Shown here piece after piece: positions 11,755 through 26,448 of a stretch of DNA of 64,000 bases. The DNA comes from Rhizoclosmatium globosum (Eukaryota; Chytridiomycota; Chytridiomycetes; Chytridiales; Chytriomycetaceae). The notes below the pieces were generated by a model, which saw only the letters and a list, made by a program, of their open reading frames with translations, did no database searches and had not been told where the DNA came from. The translations under genes and the position numbers were made by a program. Position 1 is the first letter of the stretch; every line of letters begins with the position of its first letter. Location of the stretch: assembly GCA_002104985.1 (NCBI GenBank), contig MCGO01000015.1, forward strand, positions 583,078 through 647,077. Direction: 5' to 3'.

Positions 11755-13012
11755 ATGCTGCCCGCCTATGAGTCTATGCCGTCCGTACAGAATGCATCCA
11801 AGATAATAACATCGAGGAATATGGTGCTAGTGGCTGCTATGTGGCTTGCTATCGCAGGCTTAGCTTTTGTAGGACATGAAGTAAACAAACACCAATCAAA
11901 GATGGAGCCCCAAATCCATTACATCGGCCTCGAATGTTATCCTGGAAGCATATATGCTGATCCGTACGCGGGAAAATGTGAATTTGGATGTCTTCCTGAG
12001 AGCAACTGTACCATGTGGCGGACAGGGAAGCCACTGTGGGGCCAAACCAAAGTCAAAGCGCGTTTGGAAATACAATAAGTCCGAAACTGATGTCGAATAC
12101 AAAATGGGCCAGATAATGTACATATGATCTCAAGTGAGGGCATTTTTTAGTTTGGGTCGCCTTTCGTTAAAGCGCATGACAGACAAAAGAAACTATCATA
12201 TATTCACTCAGTCAGAAGCGATTCAGTGCTTGAAAGATCGTCGAATAGTATTTTCGGGAGATTCAATGGTCCGTCAACTATTTCTGAGAATCGTGGCATG
12301 GTTTCGCGATCTTCCATCCGTCAGCGAACATTATTTCCATGATTCTGCATCCTATACATTCTCACGAGAGAAAGACGAGTTGCACATTGGAGAATTCCAA
12401 TGGCCAAGAAATCGTTCGGCTGAAGACGACGGCGTTTTGTTTCGGATGGCGTTTTTCTTTGAAAGCGACGCAATCTTGCTGAAGCAATCCTTCAATGAAT
12501 TGAATGCAGATGTTTTGGTTGCTGGAATCAACTATTGGGTTAGTCAAGTTGTAACATATGACATGCTTGTCGATCCTGGATATTACATTCTCGATAGGCT
12601 CAATCAGACGAGACCTTATAAGAAAACTGAAGAGTTTGGAGTTTCGGATGATGTTGCATTCTACTGGTACGCCACGCCACCTCTCGGTGGACACAGCGTC
12701 TACGAGCGGAACGAAGAAAGCTTTGGCATATATACACTTCGGAATGAATTGATGAGGGGAACTGTTCGGTACATAAACAAGATGGCAAATCGGTCCATCG
12801 CGTTCGTGTTACCAAGTGATACATTTGATTTATCGCGACAGTTTCCAAGGAATGTATTGGAGGATGGAGGATTTGATAATCACTTCATGTGTGGATATCA
12901 ACCCATGTTTCCAGAGCCCATTGACTATGTGAAGACAGATCCTAAGGAGGAGTGTCAAGATTTGTTTGATTATAATTTGATGCAGGTTTTATTCAATTCG
13001 CTTTGTGGATAG
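11755..13012 (+). CDS. Type II membrane protein with a PC-esterase / SGNH-like luminal domain
   Basis: A short cytosolic tail is followed by one hydrophobic segment (MVLVAAMWLAIAGLAFV, residues about 23-40), then a cysteine-bearing luminal region and the catalytic-looking domain. LKDRRIVFSGDSMVRQLF contains the GDS box typical of PC-esterase/TBL/CAS1-type SGNH proteins, which add or remove O-acetyl groups on glycans in the Golgi. Near the C-terminus GGFDNHFMCGYQ supplies a plausible D-x-x-H partner. Only one intron is obvious (about 12,119-12,152). The frame between the cysteine-rich stem and KRVWKYNKSE changes around 12,000-12,050, next to a GGGGCC run. Family assignment rests on these motifs and topology; the substrate is unknown. 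Confidence 0.55.
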
Positions 13013-13058
13013 ATAGTAAAATAATGTTTTGGTAATCGTTTTCAGGGGATTTGAAACA

Positions 13059-13866
13059 ATGAGCCTCAAATCTGGCGACTTCTGCCTTTTTCGTATCTCT
13101 GTTGACGCAACCCTGGCGACGTACTTGACGCCGAACGAAAGCGTTGCCTCAAGCCTAGCCTCTTCCTCGTCTTCGTCTTCTACATCGGTTCCTGTCAGCA
13201 ACACCACTTTGAGGATTCGTCGTTTCAAACCAAAGATTCGCCCATGTCTCATTATAGGATACACTGGAGCGGCACCCATTCTCTTACATGTAACCTCGTT
13301 CAATCATCAGCCACTCCCTTCACAATATGTCCATGACTACCTCCCTATTCACCCAAACACTAAGGACGGTGACGTTTCAGTGGAAACGACTCCAGTATGG
13401 GATACTTGCGACTCTTGGCTATATATCCGAGCAGGAGAGACAGTTTCAGTGGCTAGCATCAAGAATATGGGACTCCAACGAAAATCACTCCATCATCCTT
13501 CATCGCCCTCCAAGAAAAGATGGCGTCGTTTCATCCCCCGACGTGAATGAAGATCAGAACGAACGTGTTCGTGATGGCTTTCTTGCCAATAAGAACCCTG
13601 ACGTTGGAAACAAGCAGAATGAAAAACAAGATTCAAACAAGCCAGAAGAACACGTTCATAGAAACTTGGAACCGTTAAACGAGGATTTAGATGTTTCGTC
13701 GGACGGCGGTACTGACGACTATTTTGGGTTCAATCCTTTGGTTGATTTTTGGGTTGGACCAAAATCTTTGCTGAACGAAATACTTGGGAATGATTTGAAT
13801 GGATATGACGAAATAACATACGAGGAGGAGTTGAAAGAACTGCGTGAGATTATGCTTTCAGCTTGA
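13059..13866 (+). CDS. Hypothetical protein, apparently frameshifted
   Basis: Not recognised. The N-terminal part from the ATG at 13,059 has a compact, possibly beta-rich domain (KSGDFCLFRISV, FKPKIRPCLIIGYTG, APILLHVTSFN) interrupted by a polyserine loop. It runs into SVASIKNMG at about 13,460. The rest of the protein continues in another frame as DSNENHSIILHRPPRKDG, then an acidic, asparagine-rich disordered stretch, ending with YEEELKELREIMLSA. Both parts are open for several hundred bases and overlap, which fits one gene with a single-base error near 13,465 rather than two genes. It follows the PC-esterase-like gene by 46 bp. Confidence 0.45.
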
Positions 13867-14013
13867 ATAACTGGTCAATAGCTCGTGGCCTCTAAAGTAG
13901 CATACAGTTTAAACATAAATTCTGCTTTTTTATTCTATTACATTTATCTAAAACGCTCACAAATTGTCAGGACCATAAAAATTTCCGACTCATCGGAAAA
14001 TTAACGCCAAACA

Positions 14014-15213
14014 ATGCATCCCCTCATCATACCGTCGCTTGCATCCTCATAGCAGCAGCTAAAGCATACCCAACCATATCAACAACCTCCACTTTCAACG
14101 TCCTCATCCTGGGCGATTGGGGAACCAACGACAAGCACCAACTCGCCGTCGCATCTGAAATGAACGCTTGGGCCAAGAAACACACGTCATCAGTAAGATA
14201 ACCGCATCGATCCAGAGTTCTTTCCATCGAATCTAAATTCTAATTCGAAAAGGCAATCATATCAGTCGGAGACAACTTTTACGCGGGAAACACGAAATAC
14301 GAAGGCGCGGCCACGTCAAACGACCCGAAATTCAAAACCTTCTGGAAAAACGTGTATACGGGTGACGCGGTGCGGAAGCTTCCGTGGTGGAATGTTCTTG
14401 GGAATCATGATTGGTGAGTTGAGAAAGATGTCAGGTTTGTTTTTTGAATGTTAAATGTGGAAACACAAGGGAAACTGTGGGATCTTATGCGAATGAGATT
14501 AAATATAAGGATCCGTTGTGGATGTTGCCGGATTTCTTTTATGCGAAACGGGTTGTGGTTTCTGCAGGTGTTTACGCGACTTTTGTGTTTATTGAGACGG
14601 ATTACTTGGTGTAAGTTATTACATCACGTAAAGTTGTTATTAATGACGCGGTAGGTACGGCGAACAGGGTGAAAACGCGGCGATGGCGTCCAACTTCAAA
14701 CGACAAGGATGGAGTTCAAAAGCAGAGACAAACAAGAAACAGCTGGCTTGGATCGAAAATACGATATCGAAAGCGAATAATGACGCGTATATCATTGTTG
14801 TTGGACATCATCCAACGTATTCCTGTGCAAAAGATGTTTCATCGGACATGAAGGATTTATTGGATATCATCAACAAATGGAATGTCAATTTGTATGTAAA
14901 TGGGCATTCACATAATATGGCTGGGTATTTGACGCGTGGCGGGAAAACGTTGCATGTTCAGGCTGGGTCTGGGGGACAGACGTCTAAATTGTGTGATCCA
15001 CTTGATAAATCGTACAAAGAGGGGCATGCATCGAAGACGCTTGGATTCGCGCATTTGAGTTTGAGCAAAAATGGTGGACTCGTGGATTGGGTTTCTGAGA
15101 AAGGGGATGTTGTGTTTTCAATGGAAGTTGGGCCAAGGACTCCCGTAAAGACTTTTGCTGATGTAGAGTACTTGACGTCTGCAAGTGATCCGGCCGTACA
15201 TATTGTAGAGTAA
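14014..15213 (+). CDS. Purple (tartrate-resistant type) acid phosphatase, secreted metallophosphoesterase
   Basis: A di-metal phosphomonoesterase of the small TRAP5/purple acid phosphatase type. All five metal-ligand blocks are readable in order: GDWG near the N-terminus, GDNFY, GNHD, GHHP and GHSHNM. Length (about 320 residues) fits the single-domain class. Introns lie near 14,193-14,252, 14,414-14,469 and 14,611-14,653. The N-terminus looks like a signal peptide, MHPLIIPSLA then CILIAAAKAYP, but the two halves are in different frames around 14,041, so the peptide is only complete if one base is missing there. Expected role is scavenging of phosphate outside the cell or in the vacuole. Confidence 0.88.
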
Positions 15214-15581
15214 TAGAACTACGTCTTTTAATAATCACTACTAAAAACACATGCACTTTCTTAAATTCGGAAAAAGAATTTGTTGCTCCATGCATCACAA
15301 TGAATATTTCTCTCGTTCCTCGCTCAATATGAATTTGCTAGGAGGGTATTGAATTTCTTATTCTCTTCGCGCAAGGTCGTTCGCTGGCGCGCACAGTTCC
15401 AAAACCTCGCCTTGCCTTCAGAAAGTCAGCTCGGTTTTGTACTCCGCTCACTACGATTCCACGCTCCCTCAAAAACCTCCTTCGTTCCTCAGTTCAGTTC
15501 TTGAGGTCGTTCGCGTGCTACCGCTCACTCTTTCTTCGCATACACTCAGAAACAACTCACTTAATACACAATTTTATTTCT
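15214..15581. other. Gene-free interval with a short dispersed GC-rich motif
   Basis: No coding potential seen. The 15,380-15,525 stretch contains GTTCGCTGGCGCGCAC, CCGCTCACT and GTTCGCGTGC, resembling in inverse orientation motifs in the Dbp7 intron at 17,450-17,550 (GTGAGCG plus CAGCGAAC). It may be part of a small dispersed repeat. Confidence 0.35.
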
Positions 15582-16396
15582 TCAAACAAAAACCAACCTC
15601 ACACCAACATGTTTTGTCATTTCCTCATCGGCAACCTCACTCATTGCATGTCCTCTAGTAAAACAGACTGACAATACAAATCATCGTCACAGTCTGGACA
15701 CGAGAGAACAGCATCTTCTGAGCAGATGCAGCAGAACGCGTCATCCTTGTTTTGGATTAGTTTTGAGGTGGGAGAGAGGAGTTCTTTGATGGAAGAGGGT
15801 GCAGGTGGAGGAGGGCCTAGTGGGTTTGTATTGGTGGAAGTGGGTACTTGGGTTGATTTGTTGGAGTGGAATAAGAAGCAGAAGGTTTAAAGTCCGAGCT
15901 GAGTCGTCTCAGTCTCAGTTCTAATTCCGACACTTCATCTGATTCAATGTCTCGTTCTGTATTCGACGTTCTCTTTTCCAGTTCTATTTCTTGTTTCACG
16001 AGCGAGAGAAGGTCTGATACTTCGTCCGAGTCCGAATTGTCTTCGTCTGAGAAGTTGTTGTTGAAGTTTGTTGCGTGAGAAAGTGACTGTTTCAAGGGCG
16101 AAGTAAGGACGAGTTCGGTGAAGTCGACGTAGTGGCTTTTGAGGGTGTTTAGTGTTGCTAGTACTAGTACTAGTAGGAGTATTCATAGTAGTAGAAGTAC
16201 TAATAGAAGGAACACTCGAAACAGCAACCGGTGTCGATCCAGTCAACTTGGTCAGTCGCTCAACAAGTTCCGCGTCTTCTTTCGAGTCGTTTGTTCCCTT
16301 TTTAACAACTGGATTTGTTGCTTTCAGTCGCTCGAATCGTGCGAGAATCTCTGCATCAAAGTCGCTTTGGTTGTTGGTGTTGTTGGTGTTGGTCAT
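15582..16396 (-). CDS. ANCHR/ZFYVE19-like protein with C-terminal B-box-like zinc finger
   Basis: ANCHR (ZFYVE19) delays cytokinetic abscission by binding the ESCRT-III/VPS4 machinery. Here the N-terminal part carries two short MIM-like helices, DAEILARFERLK and DAELVERLTKLTG. A long acidic, serine-rich middle follows. Near the C-terminus DAFCCICSEDAVLSCPDC and DDDLYC match the zinc-binding core of ANCHR. The last zinc ligands (CFTRGH) lie one base out of frame directly after YCQS (about 15,659), so they join only if a base is missing. Two more frame changes occur near 16,110 and 15,850. An N-terminal FYVE domain, present in animal ANCHR, is not visible. Divergent from the Dbp7 gene. Confidence 0.58.
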
Positions 16397-16585
16397 CCAA
16401 TTGGTTTGGTGGATAGTTTTGAGGCGCTTGGCTCCTTTCTTTCCCTCTGTCCAAAGAGAATAATAAATAAATAATACTTAGAAAAAGAACAATCAACAAG
16501 AATCTCTATTCAACATGATTCATTGATTGGAATAACTCTCTTTCTTTCTTTTTTTCCAATTCAACAAGCAAGAACCAACAAAGAA

Positions 16586-19500
16586 ATGGCCGATGACGGT
16601 CTCCAACTCAACTTTGCGGCACCCACCGGCGATTCTTCCTCGTCTTTCTCCGGCCCAAATGTAAAAGGATCGTGGAAAAAGAAGCGAATCGTGACAAAGA
16701 TTGCGAAACACAAGGCCCTCAAGTTCGGGTCTTCTTCCTCTGACAGACAATCTTCAGGTGCTTCTGCCGCTAAACCAACTGCCTATGGCGACATTAAACG
16801 AGACAACCGCAAAATCGATGTTCTTTCTGCCTCGTCGACTGCCACTGCCACTGCCTCTGCTAACAGTTCTACTGCTTCTGATCACGTCAAAGTTACAAAT
16901 CCTGCAAACAAACTACAAAAGTCTCCATTCAACAAACAACCTTCTTCTCTTCAAAGAGACCCCTCAGCCCCTCGCGCCGGTCCTCCCCCAAAACCAAAAA
17001 CATTTGTCACCTCCTTGTTCTCCGGAAACGATTCCACTGCTACACCAACTACCCCCGTCCACGTTGCTGACGTCAAACAGTCTTCCAATGCTGTACCCAC
17101 GTCCACGTCAGATACAACCACGTTCGCTGGACTCGGTCTAAACCCGCTCCTCATTTCTCATTTGACTTTGAAAATGGGTGTGTCTGTGCCCACGCGTATT
17201 CAACAGGCTACACTTGCGGCGCTTGTTTCGGAGAGTGCGGGAAGAGTGTGGTGGTGGTGGTGGGGGCATAGGGAATGGAATGGGAGACATACGGATTGTA
17301 TGGTTCAGGCACAGACGGGGTCAGGCAAGACTCTGGCGTATTTGTTGCCGATTGTGCATCGGTTGATTCAGGCGGAACGGGAGTTGGCTGTTGATGATCG
17401 GGTATGTGTTTTTTTTCGAGAGAGTGTTCGGGCGTAGCGAAACAAAGAAAAAAGTGAGCGCCAGCCAGCGAACGGGAGTTTTGCGCATGAGGCGGGAATA
17501 TTTTCAGATGGTTTAGTGAGCGTCAGCGAACAAATTGTACGAGCGAAGTGTATTGAATAGGGGTTCTAACATGTCCATTTTTAGCCACTTCTGAACAGAA
17601 CTTTGGGAACCCTTGCAATCGTGTTGGCACCTACACGTGAACTTGCAAAACAAATCAATACTGTGCTTGAACAGCTACTCATGTATTCTCGTGGAACTGG
17701 CCCTCGTGCAGCGTCCGAATCAAAGAAGGACGAAGATGAGGACGACAACGATGATGATGAGGAAGAAGAAAAACCAGCAGCAACAACGTCATCCACTCCA
17801 AAAATCTCAAAACACTGGATTGTGCCAGGTCTTGTTGTGGGAGGCGACAAGAAGAAGTCTGAAAAGGCGAGGTTGAGAAAGGGATGCACGATCTTGGTTT
17901 CCACACCAGGTCGATTGATTGACCATTTGAAGACTACGCAGTCTTTTGAGCTTGGAAATCTGCGATGGCTTGTACTTGACGAGGCGGATCGTTTCTTGGA
18001 GCTGGGCTTTGAAGGTTAGGCTGTTGTCTATGATGTGTATAAGAGTGGAAAACTGACTGTTGCTTTTTTTTTCAAAATGTATAGAAACTCTGCGAGAATT
18101 ACTCTCGATTATCGATGCGAAACGAAAGCGTGTGAGAATACGCATAAGCGACTGGCTGCCCCGGCGTGTTGGCCAACTCACAAACAGATTTTGTTGACAT
18201 CTGCAACCATCAAAGGAAATGTGCAGCGTTTGGCTGAAACTTCTCTAAAGAATCCGCTGTTTATTAAGGCGGCGGATGACGAGGAAGAAGCGGAGAAGAA
18301 AGCTGATGGGTTTGATCTCGCGAAGAAGGCGTCTAAGGGAAAAGACTTTATTCTCAAGAAGGATGCGAAAGAAGGGAAGGACGAGGAAGATGAAGGGGAT
18401 GATTTCTGGGAGGAGCAGCAGAAACGAATTGCGGAACGGGGAGATGAGGTTGTCGACGATTATGATGAACCTGATGAAGATGATGAAGATGCTATGGATG
18501 TTAGCAAGCCATCAAACGATGACGACGCGGAAGAAATGTTTACAGTGCCTGAACAACTCAAGCAAACCTACGTTCTTGCTCCAGCGAAGCTTCGTCTTGT
18601 CTCTCTCGTCGCAGTTCTCCGCAAAATCGCATTGAAAGAGAAACCCTTCAAAGCCATTCTCTTCACAGACACTTGCGACAGCGTCGACTTTCTACACCAC
18701 GTCCTCGCAAACGGACACAAAGGCCCATCCCGCGACGAAGCTGAAGGAATCTCCACCAAACCAAAACCCAAAGAAACACCACCACAACCACACCAACCCC
18801 ACAACAACCCCCCGCTCAAAAAGGAAAACAAAAACCCGACCCAAAAAAGAAACCAGACGAACCCGCGAAACCATCCCTCGCACCCACCCCCGCCGACACA
18901 TTACCCCCCGAAGGCCTCGAATCCCCACTCTTCCCACACACCAGAATCTACAAACTCCACGGAAACCTCTCCCAAAAGTCCCGCGACGTTGCATACAAAG
19001 GCTTCAAAACGTCTCCCTCCTCCGTCCTCATCTGCACAGACGTTGCCGCACGTGGACTCGATTTACCTGACATTGGACACGTTGTGCAGTACGACATGCC
19101 GAGCGATGTGAAGGACTATGTTCATCGTGTGGGGCGGACGGCGAGAGTTGGACGCGAGGGGGAGGCGGTTAGTTTGTTGTTGCCGAGTGAGGCTGGGTAT
19201 ATTGAGTTGTTGGGGCGGAGGGGAGTTAAAGTTGGGGTTCAGGATGGGATGGAGCTGTTGAAGAGTCTTGTTGGGGCGGAGTGTGAGAAGGGGGAAGGGA
19301 TGTAGGGAAGAAAGGGAAGGGGAAGAAGAAGGGGGTGGAGGATTGGGCTACTGATGTTCAGATGATGTTTGAGAGGTTTGTGTTGGCTGATGAAAAGGTG
19401 TGTTTGAGTTATTTTTTATTTCTGGCTTATGTTAATGACTTGTTGGTAGAACCTTGAACTTGCCAGAAATGCATTCAGGTCTCACGTCCGTGCATACACG

Positions 19501-19788
19501 ACACATACAGCAGCTGAGAAACGTATCTTCAACATCAAGAATTTACATCTTGGACACGTTGCGAAATCATTCGCGCTTCGAGATGCCCCTGGATTGTCTA
19601 TGGGAGCAGCTAGTTCCACAAACACAAAGAAGGGACAACAACACGGAGAAAAGAAGAAGGCTGTTCCGAACTTGAAGAAAAGGGCATATCAACTCCAGAG
19701 TACTAGCGCGTCTGCTAGTGAATTTGGCGACGGTGGTGTACAGAAACTTGTCGGTGGAACCAGAAAGAAAGTTCGCGTGTTGTATTAA
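16586..19788 (+). CDS. DBP7: DEAD-box rRNA helicase Dbp7/DDX31
   Basis: ATP-dependent RNA helicase of the nucleolus needed for early 60S assembly. Helicase motifs in order: I AQTGSGKT, Ia PTRELAKQ, Ib [29 protein letters not shown] and [10 protein letters not shown]. The C-terminal extension [20 protein letters not shown] is the Dbp7/DDX31 hallmark. The N-terminus is serine-rich with a basic [12 protein letters not shown] patch. Long acidic insertions lie after motif Ia and between motifs III and IV. A tryptophan run (about residues 222-226) comes from a GTGG repeat. Introns include about 17,403-17,584 and 18,016-18,085. Frame changes near 18,150, in the A/C homopolymers at 18,760-18,830, and at about 19,300 look like consensus errors, because conserved sequence resumes on both sides. 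Confidence 0.93.
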
Positions 19789-19864
19789 GTTTGGACGTCC
19801 AAAAAGATTTTATTTTCGTATAACAGAGTGTTTATAAACAATAAATACGTTAAGCGCTTGGCGG

Positions 19865-22351
<2,487 letters not shown>

Positions 22352-22501
22352 TTGATTCGGATAACTGATGTATTGGATTGGTTGATTGGTGATGGAGGAG
22401 GAGTAGGCCGAAGAGAACGTGTGTCAGTCTGACTCTTGTTCCCTCAACTCTTTTCCAATTTATTCAGAACGTATGCGCAATCTTTCCTTCATAAAAATTG
22501 A

Positions 22502-23659
22502 ATGAATTCAATCCACACTGTTCTCGCTGGAACTCTCTCATCTGATTTGAATATCCGCAACATTGTGATCCAAACATTGTCAGAGGCTTGCGTCAAATGC
22601 CCTTCGCTTGAATCAGAACTTTTGAAGTTGACAGAACTAGTTGCTTCTTTACCGTCTTTGCTCAAGTCTCAAGCATCTCTCATCCAGCTCTCTCCAAGTC
22701 CCTCTCCGTCCATATTATCGAATTCATATCGAGCAATATCAAACGATACAACGTAGCCCTGGAAATCCAGCTTCCTTGTAAAGAATGCGCCTTGATCTGG
22801 ATGCCATGGCTGCCCCACCAAACTCAACCACCTCGATCACCTGGCAATTACAACATGCCAACATGGGTAAACCAGTCCTCCTCCCCGTAAAACAAAGTCA
22901 TTTGGCGCATCGTACACTTTCACTGCTCAAACACTTGAACAGGAGCCTGAAACGCCGCCAGAAATAACGGCACTCTACCAGGAAACAAAAGAAATATTCG
23001 ACTTCAAGAAGGCCCCAATGCGTGTCTTGAAAATGATTATGATTGCGGACGGAATTATATTTCGGAGCATTCGGATAATATTAAGCCACTTGGACTCTCA
23101 AGGATGTGTATTGTTGGGTGACGGGTCCTTCTGTACGTACTCTGACCCTACGGTGCGTGCATTGGGAAACGCGTCCCTGCTTCATGAAACATACTGTGGA
23201 GACCCAGAAAATGCTGATGCAACAAGAAACTTGATGTCTGTCCTCGTTCCAGCCGGACTCTATGTATGCGTGGGAATCGGTTCCAGGAACGGTATTCGCA
23301 TGAAATCCTCAGATGCATGAAGCGTTGTTGAAAAGAGTTTGGTTATGGCGAAAAAGTTGTGGTACGCATTTCCTGATGTTGTGGAGTTGACGGAAAAGGG
23401 GGCTTCGCAGACTGGATTGGTACAAGCTTTATGGGTTAAGGAGAATAAGGAGATTGTCAAGGCTGCCATTTTGGATGGGAAGTTGAATAACAGAAATACA
23501 GCCAAGAATAAGACCGAAAGAACGGATGCGGAGTTGGTGCAGGATTTTGAGGAGTGGTGTTTGGAAAGGACGAGTTACACTCTGAGACAGTTTGCATCTT
23601 CGGACGTTGAAGTATTGATTAAAACATCGCGTTCGTTGAAACGGAAATATGATGAATGA
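22502..23659 (+). CDS. Hypothetical protein, probably one gene broken by frame errors
   Basis: Not recognised. The N-terminus (MNSIHTVLAGTLSSDLN to LPSLLKSQAS) looks like alpha-helical repeats. A segment FTAQTLEQEPETPPEITALYQ leads into FDFKKAPMRVLKMIMIADGI. A following block has LDSQGCVLLGDGSFCTYSDP and LMSVLVPAGLYVCVG. The last 100 residues (AKKLWYAFPDVVELTEKG to SLKRKYDE) are helical and charged. The blocks lie in different frames but read on continuously and in order, which fits one ARM/HEAT-like protein with several indels. It starts 151 bp from the demethylase on the other strand. Confidence 0.45.
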
Positions 23660-23763
23660 TTCGATAAGTCATATGTAAACTGTATTGTGTTCGTGACGCA
23701 CAGAAATATTTAATGCAATCATACGGAATAACGAGCAATATGAATAAGACATTAAAATCAAAG

Positions 23764-24510
23764 TTACTCTCTTTCGGCTGCTTTAACCAACAGCCAACGA
23801 TACTTGATGTAGTTTTTCAAACACCACGGAGTTTCTCCAAAACTCCCCACGGCTAAGCCGACAAGGCCACATACAGCCGGAGAAGCACAAAGACCAAGAG
23901 TACTTGAGATCAGATATGGATTCCGTTTCCAGGGAATCTTCAACTTCACCATAACCTCCATCACAAACCTCAACCCAATTTCACAAAGCAGTGTTAATCC
24001 GCCGCCCAGCATTACCAATGATAGACAAACGCGAAACAAAGTCCCAGTTGGATTCTTTATATCGCTTTCTTTTGTTCCCTATTGAGAGCACGGGTTACAA
24101 GTCTGAAAGGGGAAGGAAGGGGTTTCAAACCTGATGAAAGAGGGTCTCCAGACCTAACTTGGGATACAAAACCACCGCATTTCCGTGGTTCAAATCTTCG
24201 ACTATTTTTAAGTTCTGTGACGCGTCGTCCAACGTTTCCTCATCACTTGGTTGGTCAGAATCAGAATCGTCTTGGTTCCAAAATACAGTTTAGTCTTCAA
24301 ACAGAGATGACAGAGAAGAAATAACATGTGTTAAATTACCATGAATGAGTCTGGTCATACGATTGGCTGCTGCAGCCCGAATCTCGGCGATCATCTCCTT
24401 TGCCTCAATTTGGCTTTCTTTCCTTCGTCACTTAGTGTAACCAAGGCCATGTATGCAGCTTTGTCCTCAGGATTTTGCAATCGTTCGTAGATGTCGATAT
24501 CGAATGTCAT
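23764..24510 (-). CDS. Small membrane protein with helical N-terminus and two hydrophobic segments
   Basis: Not recognised. The start MTFDIDIYERLQNPEDKAAY is followed, after a frame change, by a helix IEAKEMIAEIRAAAANRM. An acidic linker (DDSDSDQPSDEETLDD) comes next. An intron with acceptor at about 24,077 joins this to a C-terminal exon with two hydrophobic segments, LFRVCLSLVMLGGGLTLL and LISSTLGLCASPAVCGLVGLAVG, and a basic end. Overall it resembles a tail-region endomembrane protein. Boundaries of the first exons are tentative. Confidence 0.45.
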
Positions 24511-25034
24511 TTTGGAAGGAAGGGTTGTGTGTGGGAAATTTCTGTTGTTGGGGTTGAAGTTTCCTGATGTTCATAAATACACTCATTGAGAAGGAATGGA
24601 TTTGAGGGGTTCAACACACCGAGCGAAGAATAACTCTTTCTTGTTTCTTATTCATGTGGACTTCGACATTTCATTTGGGCGCCATTCCAAAACAGCAATC
24701 AATACTTTAAAAAGATTTGAGACAGCTTGGCTCTTTGAAGCGTTAAAATAATACAACTGGTTCAAGACTCAGTACTCAACACTATTAAGTTTAAATCAGA
24801 GGTTTCATTTACTTTACAATAATACAAAGATAAAACATACAAAGCATGAAGTGTTATTGGGGCAAGAAGAAGGAGCATTCAAACCCATGCCAAATTCGAT
24901 CATTCCTCAATCAAATAAAAAAAATATCTGAAATCAACGAAGTACTCAATTGTGAAATTGTCATTGTTTTTTGAGGCATGAAATTAGTATTTTTTAAAGG
25001 ACAAGCTTGATAAATCCCCCCACGACTCAGAGCC
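24511..25034. other. Gene-free divergent intergenic region
   Basis: A 524-bp interval between a minus-strand and a plus-strand gene. AT-rich, with A/T runs near 24,915 and 24,985. I see no open frame with coding character, tRNA cloverleaf or repeat. It presumably holds both promoters. Confidence 0.5.
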
Positions 25035-26448
25035 ATGGGAAAGACAGTTACGGTCATCGGCTCAGGCCTCGCAGGTGCCATCACTGCATTCGGTCTCAAG
25101 AAACAGGGTTTTGAGGTAGGGAAGCAGAAGGCCTTTTCTCTTGTCTACTATCTTGATACTCAATTTAAGTACCAATTTGATACAGGTCTTATATGACAGA
25201 GTTGATCCAATCGAAACTCTGAAGAGACTTTACGAACGGGAGTTCCCCAGCCAATTGAGTTCGGCGACCACGGAGGCAGTCTTGCGGTTTTGGGCAATGG
25301 TTAAAGGCACTGGGACATTTGGGTCTTTAGAACATGTCAAGCAATCTTCGCGGATGGACCTGTTATGGAGCAGAACTTTATGCTCCTTGATGGATCTGTA
25401 AGTTTCGTGCTGTTTGTTCTTTTGGGGAGAGGTGCTAACTTGGATATAGGACCGTATGGTGCGTAAATTCACGCACGATGATCAGAAGCCCATGCATACG
25501 TTGCGTCACCGTCTCCATCAGGCTGTCGTTAATGCGGCGACTGGTGCTGGAATTAAGTTGTATGGTGCCAAGAAGATCAAGAACTTGACCCAGACTGAGG
25601 ATGAAGTCACAGTTGAATTTGAAGATGGAACCACCGTTGTCTCCGACTTTGTCGTTGGTGCAGATGGAATCCATTCCAAGACCCGGAAGCTGTTGTTCCC
25701 AGACGCACCCGACCCGGAAGTGAAAGGAACTGGAAAGATTGCTTTGGTTAACATTGGGACTTACCCAGACGGATCTGTTGTGGAATTCAACCATCATCCT
25801 GGAATTTATAGTAACCCGTTGACAGCTATTACAATCTTCACTGCACCCTTCACAGCGACTGAAGGAGAAGTCAAGATTTTTCAAATGGATGCATTCAAGC
25901 CAGTTGATGCGGAAGACGATTGGCGCCCGGTTTCCGACCTTCCAACTGAATCGACGAACTTGGCAGATGAAGTGGCATCCTGGGGTACACATCCAAGTAT
26001 TGTAAACTGTGTTCGCCACGCAAGACGTATCTCTCCAGTCAACTTGTACGATCTTCCAGATTTACCACGATTCCACAAGGGAAGAGTTGTACTTGTGGGT
26101 GATGCAGCTCATGGAATGCTCCCGTTCCTTGCTCAAGGACTGGGCCAATCAATTGAAGACGCGAGCGTGCTTTGTGACTTGATTGGACATTATCAAGACA
26201 AAGACTACAAGACTGCGTTTGTAAAGTACGATGAGATCCGTGTTCCTCGTGCTCACATGGTTGCTGGTGAATCCCGTACGACTTATAATCGTTTGAAGGC
26301 TGCGAATGGGTTCCAAATGAAGTTTGGTCGATTCATGATGAGACTGGTGTTTTCTATCTTGAACTTCCTTGGAAAGATGGACGATATTTCGTTGCACGAT
26401 TGCCGCGATGACGTTGTGAAGGCGGTACCTGGTATCAATTTTGATTAG
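25035..26448 (+). CDS. FAD-dependent monooxygenase (aromatic hydroxylase-like, PHBH fold)
   Basis: Class A flavoprotein monooxygenase. The N-terminus MGKTVTVIGSGLAGA gives the GxGxxG FAD-binding fingerprint. The DG motif is VVGADGIHSKTRKL, and the GD motif is GRVVLVGDAAHGMLPFLAQG followed by GQSIEDASVL. It ends with a hydrophobic region (FMMRLVFSILNFLG) that may be membrane-associating. Intron 1 follows KKQGFE (about 25,115-25,184), and another lies at about 25,398-25,449. Between about 25,240 and 25,380 the expected sequence (GGSLAVLGNG, LKALGHLG, EHVKQ, FADGPVMEQNFMLLDG) is scattered over several frames, so this stretch contains at least three indels. The substrate cannot be told from sequence. 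Confidence 0.82.

Noticed and set aside
13059..13500. PemK/MazF-like fold for the N-terminal domain of the hypothetical protein
   Set aside because: Only a vague resemblance around KPKIRPCLIIG; no conserved catalytic residues could be placed.
17238..17264. Tryptophan run in Dbp7 as a functional motif
   Set aside because: It comes from a GTGG simple repeat just before motif I and is not part of the family; likely a local expansion or frame error.
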